From Microbacterium testaceum (GTDB lineage: Bacteria > Actinomycetota > Actinomycetes > Actinomycetales > Microbacteriaceae), in NCBI RefSeq assembly GCF_001476655.1, contig NZ_LDRT01000018.1, positions 1 to 61,190 on the forward strand: a stretch of 61,190 bases of DNA, given 5' to 3'. The translations under genes were made by a program, and so were the position numbers. The notes under the pieces are model-generated. The model was not told where the DNA came from. It worked only from the letters and a program-made list of their open reading frames with translations, and searched no databases. Shown here in pieces: positions 23,401 through 35,092 of this stretch (positions are counted from its first letter, which is position 1; each line of letters starts with the position of its first letter).

Positions 23401-24165
23401 AAAAGAAGCGTCCTCATCACCGGCGGAACGACCGGGATCGGTCTCGGCCTCGCTCGTCGTTACGCCGACACGGGTGCGCGCGTCATCGTGGCTGCGCGGC
23501 CGTCGCCGCGGCTCGCCGCCCTGCCGAGCCTCGTGGCGGGCGTCGCGACCGTGCCCGTCGACCTCGCCGCCCCCGAGGGGCGCGACGAGCTCGCCGACGC
23601 CATCGCCTCGCGATTCGGGGCCGTGGACGTCCTGGTCAACAACGCCGGCATCCAGCGACGTCTCGGCGTCGCCGAGGATGCGGCGCCGTGGGCGGATCGT
23701 CAACGCGAGATCGATCTGCTCTTCTCGGCGCCCGTGCACCTCGCGACCCTGCTCATGTCGACGCTGCTCCACTCGCCGGCGGGGCAGATCGTGAACGTCA
23801 CCTCTGGCGGCGCCTTCACCCCGCAGCCCTTCGCCCCGGTCTACAGCGCGATGAAGGCCGCTCTGCACAGTTGGACCGTCACGCTGCGCGATGCCCTCGC
23901 CGCCACCCCGGTCGCGGTGACCGAGCTCATTCCCCCCGCCGTCGCCACGGGTCTGGCGGGGCCGGGGAAAGCGCACGGTCTTGACCTCGACGCGTTCTGC
24001 GACGCCGTCTTTCCCGAGATCGAGGGGCGCGTCGCCGAGGTCGGCGCGGGCGCGACGGCGACCGACGGCTTCCGGGCGGCCCGCGCCGGCGATGCCGAGC
24101 GTTTCGCCGCCGCGGCCGGGCGATTCCCGGTCGCGCGATTCCCTGCATCCTCGACGGAAAGTTGA
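23392..24165 (+). CDS. Short-chain dehydrogenase (DltE-like), MarR-controlled
   Basis: The 257-residue protein has TGGTTGIGLGLARR (nucleotide binding), VLVNNAGIQRR, NVTSGGAF and the catalytic YSAMK, with a DltE-like C-terminal half. Substrate unknown. The ATG at 23392 lies inside the second operator palindrome; the upstream in-frame ATG at 23356 is rejected because it lies inside the first operator. The operators suggest induction by a compound sensed by the MarR protein. Confidence 0.85.
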   Translation: MTTKRSVLITGGTTGIGLGLARRYADTGARVIVAARPSPRLAALPSLVAGVATVPVDLAAPEGRDELADAIASRFGAVDVLVNNAGIQRRLGVAEDAAPWADRQREIDLLFSAPVHLATLLMSTLLHSPAGQIVNVTSGGAFTPQPFAPVYSAMKAALHSWTVTLRDALAATPVAVTELIPPAVATGLAGPGKAHGLDLDAFCDAVFPEIEGRVAEVGAGATATDGFRAARAGDAERFAAAAGRFPVARFPASSTES

Positions 24166-24181
24166 GCCAAATCGTATCAAC
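24161..24181. promoter_or_regulatory. HAIR-like HspR operator, copy 1 (dnaK)
   Basis: GTTGAGC-N7-TATCAAC has the spacing of the HspR-associated inverted repeat (CTTGAGT-N7-ACTCAAG) with weaker arms. It lies just upstream of the -35 box of dnaK. Confidence 0.6.
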
Positions 24182-24186
24182 TCTTC

Positions 24187-24213
24187 TTGACGTCACAGAA
24201 GGTCTGCGCTAGC

Positions 24214-24215
<2 letters not shown>
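24187..24215 (+). promoter_or_regulatory. dnaK operon promoter
   Basis: TTGACG (24187-24192), a 17-base spacer and TAGCGT (24210-24215) fit a housekeeping sigma promoter. HAIR-like repeats lie on both sides, and the downstream one overlaps the -10 box. Confidence 0.7.
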
Positions 24216-26183
<1,968 letters not shown>

Positions 26184-26192
26184 GCAGAGAAC

Positions 26193-26795
26193 ATGGCACA
26201 CAAGGACGACGAACAGCCCACGGGCTCGGGCGCCGGTCCTGACGAGACGGGGCCGGAGGAGAACACCTCCGGCCCCGCGCCGTCGGGAGAGCAGGCCCCG
26301 GATGCCGATGGCCTGACCATCGACGACATCCTCGGCGCGGAGCAGACGCCCGAGGCCGCAGCCGAAGACGCCGGTTCCGACCGCGAAGCCTCGCTGCTGA
26401 TCGACCTCAAGCGTCTGCAGGCCGAGTACGCCAACTACCGTCGGCGCACCGAGGAGCAGCGCGAGCGCGAGATCGAGCGGGCCAAGGGCGAGGCCGTGAA
26501 GGGCCTGCTGCCCGTCATGGACGACCTCGACCGCGCGGCCAAGCACGGCGATCTCGTCGAGGGCAGCCCCCTCGCCGCGATCGGCGACAAGGTGCGGGCC
26601 GTGGCCGAGCGTCTCGGCGTGGTGTCGTACGGCGCCGTGGGCGACGTGTTCGACCCGCAGCAGCACGAGGCGATCTTCCAGGCCCCGACCCCGGGCGTGA
26701 CCGAGACGACGATCCTCGAGGTCGTCGAGGTCGGCTACCGCCTCGGCTCGGTCGAACTGCGACCGGCCAAGGTCGTCGTGGCCGTGCCGGCCTAG
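26193..26795 (+). CDS. grpE: Nucleotide exchange factor GrpE
   Basis: The 200-residue protein has a disordered acidic N-terminus (about 1-65), a long coiled-coil segment (LLIDLKRLQAEYANYRRRTEEQREREIERAKGEAV) and the C-terminal beta domain with VGDVFDPQQHEAIFQ and the closing VGYRLGSVELRPAKVVVA. It releases ADP from DnaK. It starts nine bases after the dnaK stop and precedes dnaJ by 11 bases. Confidence 0.97.
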   Translation: MAHKDDEQPTGSGAGPDETGPEENTSGPAPSGEQAPDADGLTIDDILGAEQTPEAAAEDAGSDREASLLIDLKRLQAEYANYRRRTEEQREREIERAKGEAVKGLLPVMDDLDRAAKHGDLVEGSPLAAIGDKVRAVAERLGVVSYGAVGDVFDPQQHEAIFQAPTPGVTETTILEVVEVGYRLGSVELRPAKVVVAVPA

Positions 26796-26806
26796 GAGGA
26801 GGACGC

Positions 26807-27799
26807 ATGGCGAGTCAGGACTGGTTCGACAAGGACTTCTACAAGGTCCTCGGTGTCGACAAGAGCGTCAGCGCTGCCGATCTGAAGAAGACGTACCGCA
26901 AGCTCGCGCGCCAGTACCACCCCGACTCGAACCCGGGCGACGCGAAGGCCGAAGCGAAGTTCAAGGAGATCAGCGAGGCCTACTCGGTCCTCAACGATCC
27001 GGAGCAGCGCGAGGAGTACGACCAGATCCGGGCCATGGGCTCGGGGGCGCGCTTCTCCGCGCCGGGAGCGGGAGGCGGCGGCGGTTTCGACGACGTCTTC
27101 AGTCGCTTCGGTCAGCAGCGCGGGGGATCGACGAGCGGTCCCGCCGGCTTCGAGGACTTCTTCTCGATGTTCGACCAGCAGGGCGGCGGGGGCTTCGGCT
27201 CCGGGCGCTTCGGTCAGACGACGGGCGGATACCGCGGCTTCGGCGGCCCCCAGCGCGGGGCCGACGTCACGGCGCGCACGACGATCGACTTCGTCACGGC
27301 AGCCAAGGGCGAGACGATCACCCTGCAGGGCGAGGACAACACACCCTTCAAGGTGAAGATCCCGGCCGGCGTGTCGGACGGGCAGAAGATCCGTCTGCGC
27401 GGACGGGGGCGTCCCTCGCCGGACGGCGGTGAGAGCGGCGACATCGTCGTGACGGTCGCGGTGCGCCCGCACCCGGTCTTCACCCGTGACGGCCTCAACC
27501 TGCGGCTGACGGTCCCGGTGACCTTCACCGAGGCCGCTCTCGGCGCGACCATCGAGGTCCCGACCCTCGGCGGCGATCCGGTGCGGCTGCGTGTCGCCCC
27601 GGGCACCCCGTCGGGGCGCGTGCTGCGGGTCAAGGGGCGTGGCATCCAGACCGCCAAGGGCACCGGCGACCTGCTCGCCGAAGTCCAGGTCGCGGTCCCC
27701 GCGCACCTCGACGACGCCGCCCGCGAGGCCCTCGAGCGTTTCCATGAGCTCGAACCGAAGGAGAATCCCCGCGCCGACCTGATGGCCAAGGCGCGGTAA
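26807..27799 (+). CDS. dnaJ: J-domain chaperone, DnaJ without zinc finger (type II/CbpA-like)
   Basis: The 330-residue protein has the J domain with HPD at residues 38-40, a Gly/Phe-rich linker (about 80-140, including GGGGGFDDVFSRFG and QQGGGGFGSGRFG) and the two C-terminal peptide-binding beta domains (from GADVTARTTIDFVTA). The four CxxCxGxG zinc motifs of DnaJ type I are absent, so it is of the CbpA/type II kind although it sits in the dnaK operon. Actinobacteria often have this form here, with a zinc-finger DnaJ elsewhere. An AGGAGGA ribosome-binding site precedes the ATG. Confidence 0.93.
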   Translation: MASQDWFDKDFYKVLGVDKSVSAADLKKTYRKLARQYHPDSNPGDAKAEAKFKEISEAYSVLNDPEQREEYDQIRAMGSGARFSAPGAGGGGGFDDVFSRFGQQRGGSTSGPAGFEDFFSMFDQQGGGGFGSGRFGQTTGGYRGFGGPQRGADVTARTTIDFVTAAKGETITLQGEDNTPFKVKIPAGVSDGQKIRLRGRGRPSPDGGESGDIVVTVAVRPHPVFTRDGLNLRLTVPVTFTEAALGATIEVPTLGGDPVRLRVAPGTPSGRVLRVKGRGIQTAKGTGDLLAEVQVAVPAHLDDAAREALERFHELEPKENPRADLMAKAR

Positions 27800-27815
27800 C
27801 ACCACGACGCCGGGG

Positions 27816-27842
27816 CTCGGCATCCGGAATCACGGATGCCGG
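27816..27842. repeat. Small hairpin between dnaJ and hspR
   Basis: CGGCATCCG (27818-27826) pairs with CGGATGCCG (27833-27841) across six bases. It lies in the dnaJ-hspR gap and could reduce readthrough into hspR or protect upstream mRNA. Confidence 0.55.
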
Positions 27843-27877
27843 GACCCCGGCCAACGGCACGAGCGAGAGGAGAAGAC

Positions 27878-28315
27878 GTGGCCGACCGAGATATCGATGA
27901 GGATTCCCCCATCTTCGCCATCGCCGTCGCCGCCGAGCTGTCGAACATGCACCCGCAGACCCTGCGGCAGTACGACCGGCTCGGGCTCGTCGTGCCCGCG
28001 CGGACCCAGGGCGGGTCGCGCCGGTACTCGAGCCGGCACGTGCAGCAGCTGCGCGAGGTCGCCCGGCTGTCGAGCGAGGGTATGAGCCTGCCGGCGATCG
28101 CGCGGCTGCTCACCCTCGAGCAGCAGGTCCACGACCTGTCGCGCCGGGTGAACGACCTCGAGCGTCAGCTCATGGCTGAGCGCCAGTCCCGCCCGGGTGC
28201 GCGCGTCTTCGCCGCCGGGGCGACGGGCTCGGTCGTGACCCTGCGTCACGGCGCGCGCGTACGTCGGGCGACCGACATCGTGCTGTGGCGTCCGCGCGAC
28301 GCTCACAGCGACTGA
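27878..28315 (+). CDS. hspR: Heat-shock repressor HspR (MerR family)
   Basis: The 145-residue protein has the MerR helix-turn-helix (FAIAVAAELSNMHPQTLRQYDRLGLVVPARTQGGSRRYSSRHV, conserved core TLRQYDRLGLV) followed by a coiled-coil segment (QQVHDLSRRVNDLERQLMAE). It binds HAIR repeats; sites are seen before dnaK and clpB, so it represses its own operon and clpB. The GTG at 27878 has a GAGAGGAG ribosome-binding site. It is the last gene of the operon. Confidence 0.95.
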   Translation: MADRDIDEDSPIFAIAVAAELSNMHPQTLRQYDRLGLVVPARTQGGSRRYSSRHVQQLREVARLSSEGMSLPAIARLLTLEQQVHDLSRRVNDLERQLMAERQSRPGARVFAAGATGSVVTLRHGARVRRATDIVLWRPRDAHSD

Positions 28316-28321
28316 TCCACA

Positions 28322-28422
28322 CCCGGCTCCGCCCCGCGTCCGCCCCGGCTCCGCCCCGCGTGAGTCGCCAGGGATGGTCGCTTCGGCGCCCTCCAAAGCG
28401 ACACTTTCTGGCGACTCACGCG
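28322..28422. repeat. Nested intergenic palindrome after hspR
   Basis: CGCGTGAGTCGCCAG (28357-28371) pairs exactly with CTGGCGACTCACGCG (28408-28422), and the inner GTCGCTT/AAGCGAC (28377-28401) also pairs. A short GCCCCG-rich direct duplication precedes it (28322-28360). It lies between convergent genes and may end both transcripts. Confidence 0.8.
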
Positions 28423-28435
28423 AGGTTCAGCCGGC

Positions 28436-29029
28436 TCAGGCGGGGTCGAGGCGCAGAACGGTCGGTGACTCACCCAGCTTCAGGTCGTCGACGATGCGGA
28501 CCGAGCGCGCGAGGTCATCGACGGCACCGATGATCGTGCCGAAACGCTCGCGGTCGGAGCAGACCGCGGTGACCGTCACGAAGTGCGAGCCCGTGTCCCA
28601 CGTGTAGGTCGCGAACGGCGGGGTCTTCGGGTCGGTCGGCAGAGGCATCGCGAGTTTCTCGCCGACGCCGAGGAAGGTGCTGCGGAACGACTCGGTGTCG
28701 TCGTACTCCATCGGCATCATCGCCCGCGCGGTGCGCAGTTGCGGCGTCGCCTCCTGCAGCTGCGCCATGACGACGAGGAGCTCGGGGTCGCTCTTCCACA
28801 CCCACACGAGCACGCGTCCCGCCGCGCGCCGCATGAGCAGCGGAGCGGCCTGGCTGAGGATCCAGGCGAACGCGCCCCCGCCGGGCCGGGGCGTCGATCC
28901 GGCGGCGGTGTTCGCCTGATTCAGCAGCATGCCGATCGCCGCTTTGCGGTGGCGGCGGCCACGGAGGCCGAGGGAGCCCGTCACGGGCACCCAGCGATCA
29001 GCGGGAGCGTCGGCCTGCAGTCGGGACAT
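28436..29029 (-). CDS. Conserved-looking protein of unknown function, 197 residues
   Basis: No motif is recognised. The N-terminus is basic (LRGRRHRKAAIGMLLNQAN), followed by a mixed fold with a possible buried helix (GAFAWILSQAAPLLMRRAAGRVLVWVWKSDPELLVVMAQLQEATP; core FAWILSQAAPLLM). The C-terminal strands (ATYTWDTGSHFVTVTAVCSD) suggest a beta-rich end. It starts at an ATG six bases after TAGGCT, so it is probably leaderless. It is divergent from the hut regulator but shares no obvious role. Confidence 0.7.
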   Translation of the reverse strand: MSRLQADAPADRWVPVTGSLGLRGRRHRKAAIGMLLNQANTAAGSTPRPGGGAFAWILSQAAPLLMRRAAGRVLVWVWKSDPELLVVMAQLQEATPQLRTARAMMPMEYDDTESFRSTFLGVGEKLAMPLPTDPKTPPFATYTWDTGSHFVTVTAVCSDRERFGTIIGAVDDLARSVRIVDDLKLGESPTVLRLDPA

Positions 29030-29035
29030 GGAACC

Positions 29036-29041
29036 AGCCTA
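29036..29041 (-). promoter_or_regulatory. -10 box for leaderless start at 29029
   Basis: TAGGCT on the minus strand ends six bases before the ATG at 29029. Confidence 0.6.
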
Positions 29042-29064
29042 GAGGTCGACACTCTTGCCATTAT

Positions 29065-29082
29065 GTGAAATCTCCGTTTCAC
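29065..29082. promoter_or_regulatory. IclR-type operator before the hut genes
   Basis: GTGAAA-N6-TTTCAC is a perfect palindrome that ends nine bases before the ATG at 29091. It is the only strong palindrome in the promoter region, so it is the likely site of the IclR-family regulator encoded next to it. Confidence 0.7.
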
Positions 29083-29090
29083 TGAACGAC

Positions 29091-29756
29091 ATGACCGATT
29101 CGCCGACCCGCACCGTCGACCGGGCGTTGTCGCTGCTGGCGGTGGTGTGTGACGACGGGCCCCTGACGCTCGCGGATGCCGCGCGCGCCGTCGACCTGTC
29201 CGCGAGCACCGCGCTGCGTCTGCTGCGTACGCTCGAAGCGCAGGAGTTCATCCGCCGCGTCGACGACGGCCGCTACGCCGCAGGCGCACGCATGGTGCAC
29301 CTGGGCGCCCGGGCTCTGGCGAACGACTCACTGGTCTCGCTGGCCGAACCCGCTCTCCGGCGCGTCGTCGACCGAACGGGGGAGTCGAGCTACCTCGCCG
29401 TCCGCGGCGCGGGCGAGACGGCGGTCTACATCGCCATCGCCGAGGGCACCCACTCCATCCGCCACGTGAGCTGGGTGGGGCGGATGATCCCCCTGCACGG
29501 ATCGGCCGCCGGCGCGGTGCTCGCCGGCCAGACGGGCCCGGACGGCTACGTCGTCGTGACGCAGGGCGTCGAGGCCGACGTCACCGCGGTCGCGGCCCCC
29601 ATCGCCATCGGCGGCCGGGTCGTGGCATCCCTGTCCGTCGTCGTGCCCAGCTACCGCACCACCGAATCCAGAACCGCCGAGATCGGACGCGCGCTCGTCG
29701 CCGAGAGCCGCTCGATCCCGGCGGTGTCCGACGTCGAAGGAGACACGACGACATGA
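29091..29756 (+). CDS. IclR-family regulator of histidine utilisation
   Basis: The 221-residue protein has the IclR winged helix ([44 protein letters not shown]; core [19 protein letters not shown]) and a somewhat short effector domain ([50 protein letters not shown]). It overlaps hutU by four bases (ATGA) and faces the GTGAAA/TTTCAC palindrome. It therefore probably controls itself and the hut genes, perhaps sensing urocanate. Confidence 0.85.
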   Translation: MTDSPTRTVDRALSLLAVVCDDGPLTLADAARAVDLSASTALRLLRTLEAQEFIRRVDDGRYAAGARMVHLGARALANDSLVSLAEPALRRVVDRTGESSYLAVRGAGETAVYIAIAEGTHSIRHVSWVGRMIPLHGSAAGAVLAGQTGPDGYVVVTQGVEADVTAVAAPIAIGGRVVASLSVVVPSYRTTESRTAEIGRALVAESRSIPAVSDVEGDTTT

Positions 29757-31408
29757 CCGGAAACCGCGAGATCCGTGCCCCGCGAGGGACGACGCTGACG
29801 GCCAAGAGCTGGCAGACCGAGGCTCCGCTGCGGATGCTCATGAACAACCTCGACCCCGAGGTCGCCGAGCGCCCCGAAGACCTCATCGTCTACGGCGGCA
29901 CGGGCAAGGCCGCCCGAAACTGGGCGAGCTACGACGCGATCGTCGCGACCCTCGCCGACCTCGACGACGACGAGACGCTGCTCGTGCAATCGGGCAAGCC
30001 CGTGGGGGTGTTCCGCACGAACGTGTGGGCGCCGCGCGTGCTCCTGGCCAACTCGAACCTCGTGGGCGACTGGGCCACCTGGCCCGAGTTCCGCCGTCTC
30101 GAGGCCGAGGGGCTCATGATGTACGGCCAGATGACGGCCGGGTCGTGGATCTACATCGGCACCCAAGGGATCCTGCAGGGCACGTACGAGACGTTCGGCG
30201 CGGTCGCGCGCAAGCGGTTCGGCGGCACCCTCGCAGGCACCCTGACCGTCACCGGCGGCTGCGGCGGCATGGGCGGCGCCCAGCCCCTGTCGGTGACCCT
30301 CAACGGCGGTGTCGTGCTCATCGTCGACGTCGACGAGACGCGGCTCCGCCGCCGCCAGGGCAAGCGCTACCTCGACGAGGTCACCACCGACCTCGACGAC
30401 GCCCTCGAGCGCGTGCTCGCGGCCAAGGCCGAGGGGCGCGCCCTCTCGGTCGGTCTCGTCGGCAACAGCGCCGAGGTGCTGCCCGAACTGCTCCGCCGCG
30501 AGGTGCCTGTCGACATCGTGACCGACCAGACCTCGGCGCATGACCCGCTCGCGTACCTGCCCGCGGGCGTCGCCTTCGAGGACTGGCGCACCGAGTCGGC
30601 GCGCGACCCCGAGGGCTTCACCGTCCGCGCGCGGGAGTCGATGGCGCGCCACGTCGAGGCGATGGTGGAGTTCCAGAAGCGCGGCGCCGAGGTGTTCGAC
30701 TACGGCAACTCGATCCGCGACGAGGCGCGCCAGGGCGGTTACGCCGACGCGTTCGCCTTCCCCGGCTTCGTGCCGGCCTACATCCGGCCGCTGTTCTGCG
30801 AGGGCCTCGGCCCGTTCCGTTGGGTGGCGCTGTCGGGAGACCCGGCCGACATCGCCGTCACCGACCAGGCGATCCTCGAGCTCTTCCCCGAGAACGAGGG
30901 CCTGAAGCGCTGGATCACGGCGGCGCAGGAGCACGTCGAGTTCGAGGGCCTTCCCGCCCGCATCTGCTGGCTCGGCTACGGCGACCGGGCCAAGGCCGCC
31001 GTCCGTTTCAACGAGCTCGTCGCGGAGGGAAAGATCTCGGCTCCGATCGTCATCGGCCGCGACCACCTCGACTCAGGTTCCGTCGCCTCGCCCTACCGCG
31101 AGACCGAGGCGATGGCCGACGGATCGGATGCCATCGCCGACTGGCCCCTCCTGAACGCGCTGATCAACACCGCCTCCGGCGCCACCTGGGTGTCGCTGCA
31201 CCACGGCGGCGGTGTCGGCATCGGGCGCTCCATCCACGCCGGCCAGGTCTCGGTCGCCGACGGCACGCCGCTCGCCGCCGAGAAGCTGCAGCGCCTGCTG
31301 ACGAACGACCCCGGCATGGGGGTCATCCGTCACGTCGACGCGGGCTACGACCGCGCGATCGAGGTCGCCCGCGAGCGCGGCGTGCGCGTCCCGATGCTCG
31401 ACTCATGA
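29753..31408 (+). CDS. hutU: Urocanate hydratase
   Basis: The 551-residue protein matches HutU throughout: [10 protein letters not shown] (47-56), the NAD-binding [11 protein letters not shown] (168-178), [14 protein letters not shown], and the C-terminal [18 protein letters not shown]. It hydrates urocanate to imidazolone propionate using tightly bound NAD+, step two of histidine breakdown. It is coupled to the IclR gene and to the following M20 gene by ATGA overlaps. The enzyme before it, histidine ammonia-lyase (hutH), is not in this window. Confidence 0.97.
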   Translation: MTGNREIRAPRGTTLTAKSWQTEAPLRMLMNNLDPEVAERPEDLIVYGGTGKAARNWASYDAIVATLADLDDDETLLVQSGKPVGVFRTNVWAPRVLLANSNLVGDWATWPEFRRLEAEGLMMYGQMTAGSWIYIGTQGILQGTYETFGAVARKRFGGTLAGTLTVTGGCGGMGGAQPLSVTLNGGVVLIVDVDETRLRRRQGKRYLDEVTTDLDDALERVLAAKAEGRALSVGLVGNSAEVLPELLRREVPVDIVTDQTSAHDPLAYLPAGVAFEDWRTESARDPEGFTVRARESMARHVEAMVEFQKRGAEVFDYGNSIRDEARQGGYADAFAFPGFVPAYIRPLFCEGLGPFRWVALSGDPADIAVTDQAILELFPENEGLKRWITAAQEHVEFEGLPARICWLGYGDRAKAAVRFNELVAEGKISAPIVIGRDHLDSGSVASPYRETEAMADGSDAIADWPLLNALINTASGATWVSLHHGGGVGIGRSIHAGQVSVADGTPLAAEKLQRLLTNDPGMGVIRHVDAGYDRAIEVARERGVRVPMLDS

Positions 31409-32607
31409 CCGCCGTCACCGCCCTGCTCGACGCGATCTCGGGCATCGGCCGCGAGCCCCGCAGCGGCGGTTACGCGCGTCCGGTCCTCTCGACCGCGGAA
31501 CGCGACCTCCGCGCGTGGTTCGTCGCCGAGGCCGAGGCGCGCGGGCTCTCGGTGGAGGTCGACCGCAATGGCATCCTGTGGGCGTGGTGGGGGATGCCGG
31601 GACCCGGCGCCGTCGTCACCGGGAGCCATCTCGACTCGGTGCCGGGTGGCGGGGCATTCGACGGGCCGCTGGGTGTCGCGGCCGCGCTCGCCGCGGTCGA
31701 TGTGCTGCGCGGACGCGGATTCGCCCCCGCGAGGCCGCTGGCGATCGCGGTCTTCCCCGAGGAGGAGGGCTCGCGCTTCGGCGTCGCGTGCCTCGGTTCG
31801 CGTCTGCTGACGGGGGCGTTGTCTCCGGATGCCGCGCGCCGCCTCACCGATCGTGACGGCGACACGCTGGCCGACGTCTTCGCCGCGGGAGGGATCGACC
31901 CGGCCCGGATCGGCCCCGACCCCGAGGCCCTCGCGCGCGTCGGCGTCTTCGTCGAGCTGCACGTCGAGCAGGGACGCGGCCTGATCGACCTCGACCGTCC
32001 GTTCGCGGTCGCGGAGTCGATCCTCGGACACGGCCGCTTCAAGGTGTCGGTGCGCGGCGAGGGCAACCACGCCGGGACGACGCTCATGGCCGACCGCCGC
32101 GATCCGCTGGTCGCCGCCGCCGGCATGGTCGGCCGCATCGCCGAGCTCGCCGGGGCCGTCGACGACGCCCGCGCGACCGTCGGGCGCTTCGAGCCCGTGC
32201 CCGGGGGCACCAACGTCATCGCGTCGTCGGTCGACTTCTGGATCGACGCCCGGCATCCCGACGACGCCGTCACCCGTCGTCTCGTCGCCGACATCGAGCG
32301 CTCGTGCGTCGAGCTCGCGGCGGCGCGCGGCTGCGAGGCCGTGCTCGTCGAGGAATCGTGGAGCCCCACGGTCGGTTTCGACCCCGCGCTCGCGCGACGC
32401 CTCGGTGCGGCGCTCGGCGAGGCCCCGCACCTGCGCACGGGTGCGGGCCACGACGCCGGCATCCTCGCGAGCGCCGTCCCCACGGGCATGCTCTTCGTCC
32501 GCAACCCCTCGGGCATCTCGCACTCGCCCGAGGAGCACGTCGCCGACGCCGACGCCGACGCCTCCGCTGCCGCTCTCGCCGACGTGCTCGAGGACCTGCT
32601 GTCGTGA
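31405..32607 (+). CDS. M20-family amidohydrolase (allantoate/N-carbamoyl-amino-acid type), hut-linked
   Basis: The 400-residue protein has the M20 di-metal motifs [29 protein letters not shown] and ELHVEQG, plus [19 protein letters not shown] of the dimerisation domain. The family cleaves allantoate, N-carbamoyl amino acids or similar amides. Lying between hutU and hutF, with no hutG in the operon, it most likely removes the formyl group from N-formyl-L-glutamate made by HutF. This role is inferred from position. Start and stop overlap the neighbours. Confidence 0.85.
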   Translation: MTAVTALLDAISGIGREPRSGGYARPVLSTAERDLRAWFVAEAEARGLSVEVDRNGILWAWWGMPGPGAVVTGSHLDSVPGGGAFDGPLGVAAALAAVDVLRGRGFAPARPLAIAVFPEEEGSRFGVACLGSRLLTGALSPDAARRLTDRDGDTLADVFAAGGIDPARIGPDPEALARVGVFVELHVEQGRGLIDLDRPFAVAESILGHGRFKVSVRGEGNHAGTTLMADRRDPLVAAAGMVGRIAELAGAVDDARATVGRFEPVPGGTNVIASSVDFWIDARHPDDAVTRRLVADIERSCVELAAARGCEAVLVEESWSPTVGFDPALARRLGAALGEAPHLRTGAGHDAGILASAVPTGMLFVRNPSGISHSPEEHVADADADASAAALADVLEDLLS

Positions 32608-33920
32608 CGCGCTTCTGGGCACCCCGGGCGTGGATCGGCGACGCCGTGGCGAGCGGCGTGCGGGTGACGGCATCCGAGGGCCTCATCGCCTCCGTTGAGA
32701 TCGGGACGATCCCGGATGCCGCGGATGAACGCCTCGACGGACTCGTGCTGCCGGGAGCGGTCAACGCCCACTCGCATGCTTTCCACCGACTCCTGCGGGG
32801 ACGCACGCACGGCGACGGGGGCAGCTTCTGGACCTGGCGCGAGCTGATGTACCGCGAGGCCGGGCGACTCGATCCGGCCTCGTACGAGCGCGTCGCCACC
32901 GCGGTCTACGCCGAGATGGTCGCCGCGGGCTGGACGTCGGTCGCCGAGTTCCACTACGTGCACCACGCGCCCGACGCCTCGCCCTACGACCCCCCGCACG
33001 CGATGGAGCGCGCGCTCGCGCGCGCGGCGCGGGCCAGCGGCATCCGTCTCACCCTGCTCGACACGTGCTACCTCTCGAGCGGCTTCGGGAAGCCTCTCGA
33101 ACCTGCCCAGCGGCGCTTCGGAGACACGGATGCCACGGCCTGGCTCGCGCGTCTGTCGGCGCTGCGCGAGGTTCTCGCCGACGAGCATCCCGAGGTCGTG
33201 GTCGGCGCGGCCGTGCACTCGGTGCGCGCGGTCCCGGTCGATGCCCTCGAGCGGATCGGGGCCGAGCTCGACCCCACGATCCCCCTGCACGTGCACCTGT
33301 CGGAGCAGCCGGGCGAGAACGCGGCCTGCCTCGAGGCCACGGGTCTCACCCCCACCGGCCTCCTCGACCGCAGTGGCCTGCTCTCGCCGCGGCTGTCGGC
33401 CGTGCACGCCACGCATCTCACCGACGATGACATCGCCGCTCTCGGCGCCGCCCGCGTGACGATCGTGATGTGCCCGACCACCGAGGCCGACCTCGGCGAC
33501 GGTGTCGGTCCCGCCCGGCGGCTGGCCGACGCGGGCGCCCGTCTCGCCCTCGGTACCGACCAGCATGCGGTGGTCGACCCTCTGCTCGAAGCCCGCGCGC
33601 TCGAGCAGGGCGAGCGGCTCGCGTCGGGTCGCCGCGGACGCTTCTCGCCCGCGGAGCTCGTCGCCGCCCTCACGCGCGGGGGCGCGTCGGCGGTGGGCCG
33701 CGAGGTCGGGCGGATCGCGGTGGGGGAGCCCTGCGACCTCCTCGTCGTCGACGAGACCAGCGCCCGCACCGCGGGCAGCGACCCCGGCCAGCTCGTGCTC
33801 AGCGCGACCGCGCATGACGTCACCCGTGTGATCATCGGGGGACGCGAGCGCGCGGCCGGCGGCGTGCACACCGACCTCGGCGACGTCGGCGACCTGCTGC
33901 GAAAGGCGATGACACCGTGA
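32604..33920 (+). CDS. hutF: Formimidoylglutamate deiminase
   Basis: The 438-residue amidohydrolase has the metal motif NAHSHAFHRLLRG, EFHYVHH, HVHLSEQPGEN, and ALGTDQHAVVDPL. These match HutF, which turns N-formimidoyl-L-glutamate into N-formyl-L-glutamate and ammonia. The GTG at 32604 overlaps the stop of the M20 gene. Together with hutI downstream and hutU upstream this is the two-step HutF route rather than the HutG formiminohydrolase route. Confidence 0.93.
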   Translation: MTRFWAPRAWIGDAVASGVRVTASEGLIASVEIGTIPDAADERLDGLVLPGAVNAHSHAFHRLLRGRTHGDGGSFWTWRELMYREAGRLDPASYERVATAVYAEMVAAGWTSVAEFHYVHHAPDASPYDPPHAMERALARAARASGIRLTLLDTCYLSSGFGKPLEPAQRRFGDTDATAWLARLSALREVLADEHPEVVVGAAVHSVRAVPVDALERIGAELDPTIPLHVHLSEQPGENAACLEATGLTPTGLLDRSGLLSPRLSAVHATHLTDDDIAALGAARVTIVMCPTTEADLGDGVGPARRLADAGARLALGTDQHAVVDPLLEARALEQGERLASGRRGRFSPAELVAALTRGGASAVGREVGRIAVGEPCDLLVVDETSARTAGSDPGQLVLSATAHDVTRVIIGGRERAAGGVHTDLGDVGDLLRKAMTP

Positions 33921-35092
33921 GCACCCTGATCACCCGCGTCGGCGAGCTCGTGACGGTCGACGACGAAGAACGCGTCCTCCGCGATGCGGCCGTCGTCATC
34001 GACGGCGACCGCATCGCCTGGATCGGCACCGCGTCAAAGGCCCCGGCCGCCGACGAGCTCGTGGACGCCGACGGCCGCGCCCTGCTGCCGGGCTGGGTCG
34101 ACGCGCACACCCACCTCGTCTTCGACGGCGACCGCACGGCCGAGTTCGAGGCCCGCATGGCGGGGCAGAGCTACGCCGCGGGCGGGATCGCGGTGACCCG
34201 GGATGCCACCCGCGAGGCTCCCGACGACCGTCTCGCCGCCCTCGTCGCCGCCCGCGTCCGGGAGGCGCGCGCCCAGGGGACGACCTGGATCGAGACGAAG
34301 ACCGGGTACGGACTCGACGTCGCGAGCGAGGAGCGCAGCGCGCGGATCGCCGCGGCGGGTGCCGACGACGCGACCTTCCTCGGGGCGCACCTCGTGCCCG
34401 CGGGCCGGGATGCCGACGACTACGTGCGGGAGGTGTGCGGTCCGATGCTCGCGGCGGTGCGCCCGTACGTGACGTGGGCCGACGTGTTCTGCGAGCGCGG
34501 GGCGTTCACCCCCGAGCAGTCCCGCGAGGTGTTGACGGCCGCGCGGTCCGCGGGCCTGGGGCTCCGCGTGCACGGCAACCAGCTCGGCCACGGCGAGGGC
34601 ATCCGTCTGGCCGTCGAGCTGGGAGCGGCGAGCGTCGATCACTGCAACTTCGTCTCGGATGCCGACCTCGAGGCGCTCGCGGGAGGATCCACCGTCGCGA
34701 CCGTTCTGCCCGCGTGCGACCTCTCGACGCGCGCCCCTCTCGCTCCCGCGCGGAGCCTGCTCGACGCGGGCGTCGAGGTCGCGATCGCTTCGAACTGCAA
34801 CCCGGGCACCTCATACACGAGCTCGATGCCGTTCTGCGTCGCGACCGCCGTGCTGCAGATGGGACTCAGCGTCGCCGAGGCCGTGCGCGCGGCCACGCGC
34901 GGCGGCGCGGTCGCGCTGGGCCGTTCCTCGGGCGAGGGCGCGGTGGGATCGATCGCCGTGGGCCATCGCGCCGACCTGCACCTGCTCGACGCGCCGTCGG
35001 CGACGCACCTGGCCTATCGGCCCGGGATGCCGCTGACGGCGGGGGTGTGGAAGGACGGGCGCCGTGTGGCGGCGCCGCTCGTCGCGCGGTGA
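33917..35092 (+). CDS. hutI: Imidazolonepropionase
   Basis: The 391-residue protein shows the HutI signature DAHTHLVFDGDRTAEFEARMAG (core HTHLVF), then IETKTGYGLD, GAHLVPAGRDADDYV, HGNQLGHGEG and IASNCNPGTSYTSSMPF. It opens the ring of 4-imidazolone-5-propionate to N-formimidoyl-glutamate. The GTG at 33917 overlaps the hutF stop. It is the last hut gene here; a 187-base gap follows in which only weak promoter-like sequence is seen. Confidence 0.96.
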   Translation: MSTLITRVGELVTVDDEERVLRDAAVVIDGDRIAWIGTASKAPAADELVDADGRALLPGWVDAHTHLVFDGDRTAEFEARMAGQSYAAGGIAVTRDATREAPDDRLAALVAARVREARAQGTTWIETKTGYGLDVASEERSARIAAAGADDATFLGAHLVPAGRDADDYVREVCGPMLAAVRPYVTWADVFCERGAFTPEQSREVLTAARSAGLGLRVHGNQLGHGEGIRLAVELGAASVDHCNFVSDADLEALAGGSTVATVLPACDLSTRAPLAPARSLLDAGVEVAIASNCNPGTSYTSSMPFCVATAVLQMGLSVAEAVRAATRGGAVALGRSSGEGAVGSIAVGHRADLHLLDAPSATHLAYRPGMPLTAGVWKDGRRVAAPLVAR

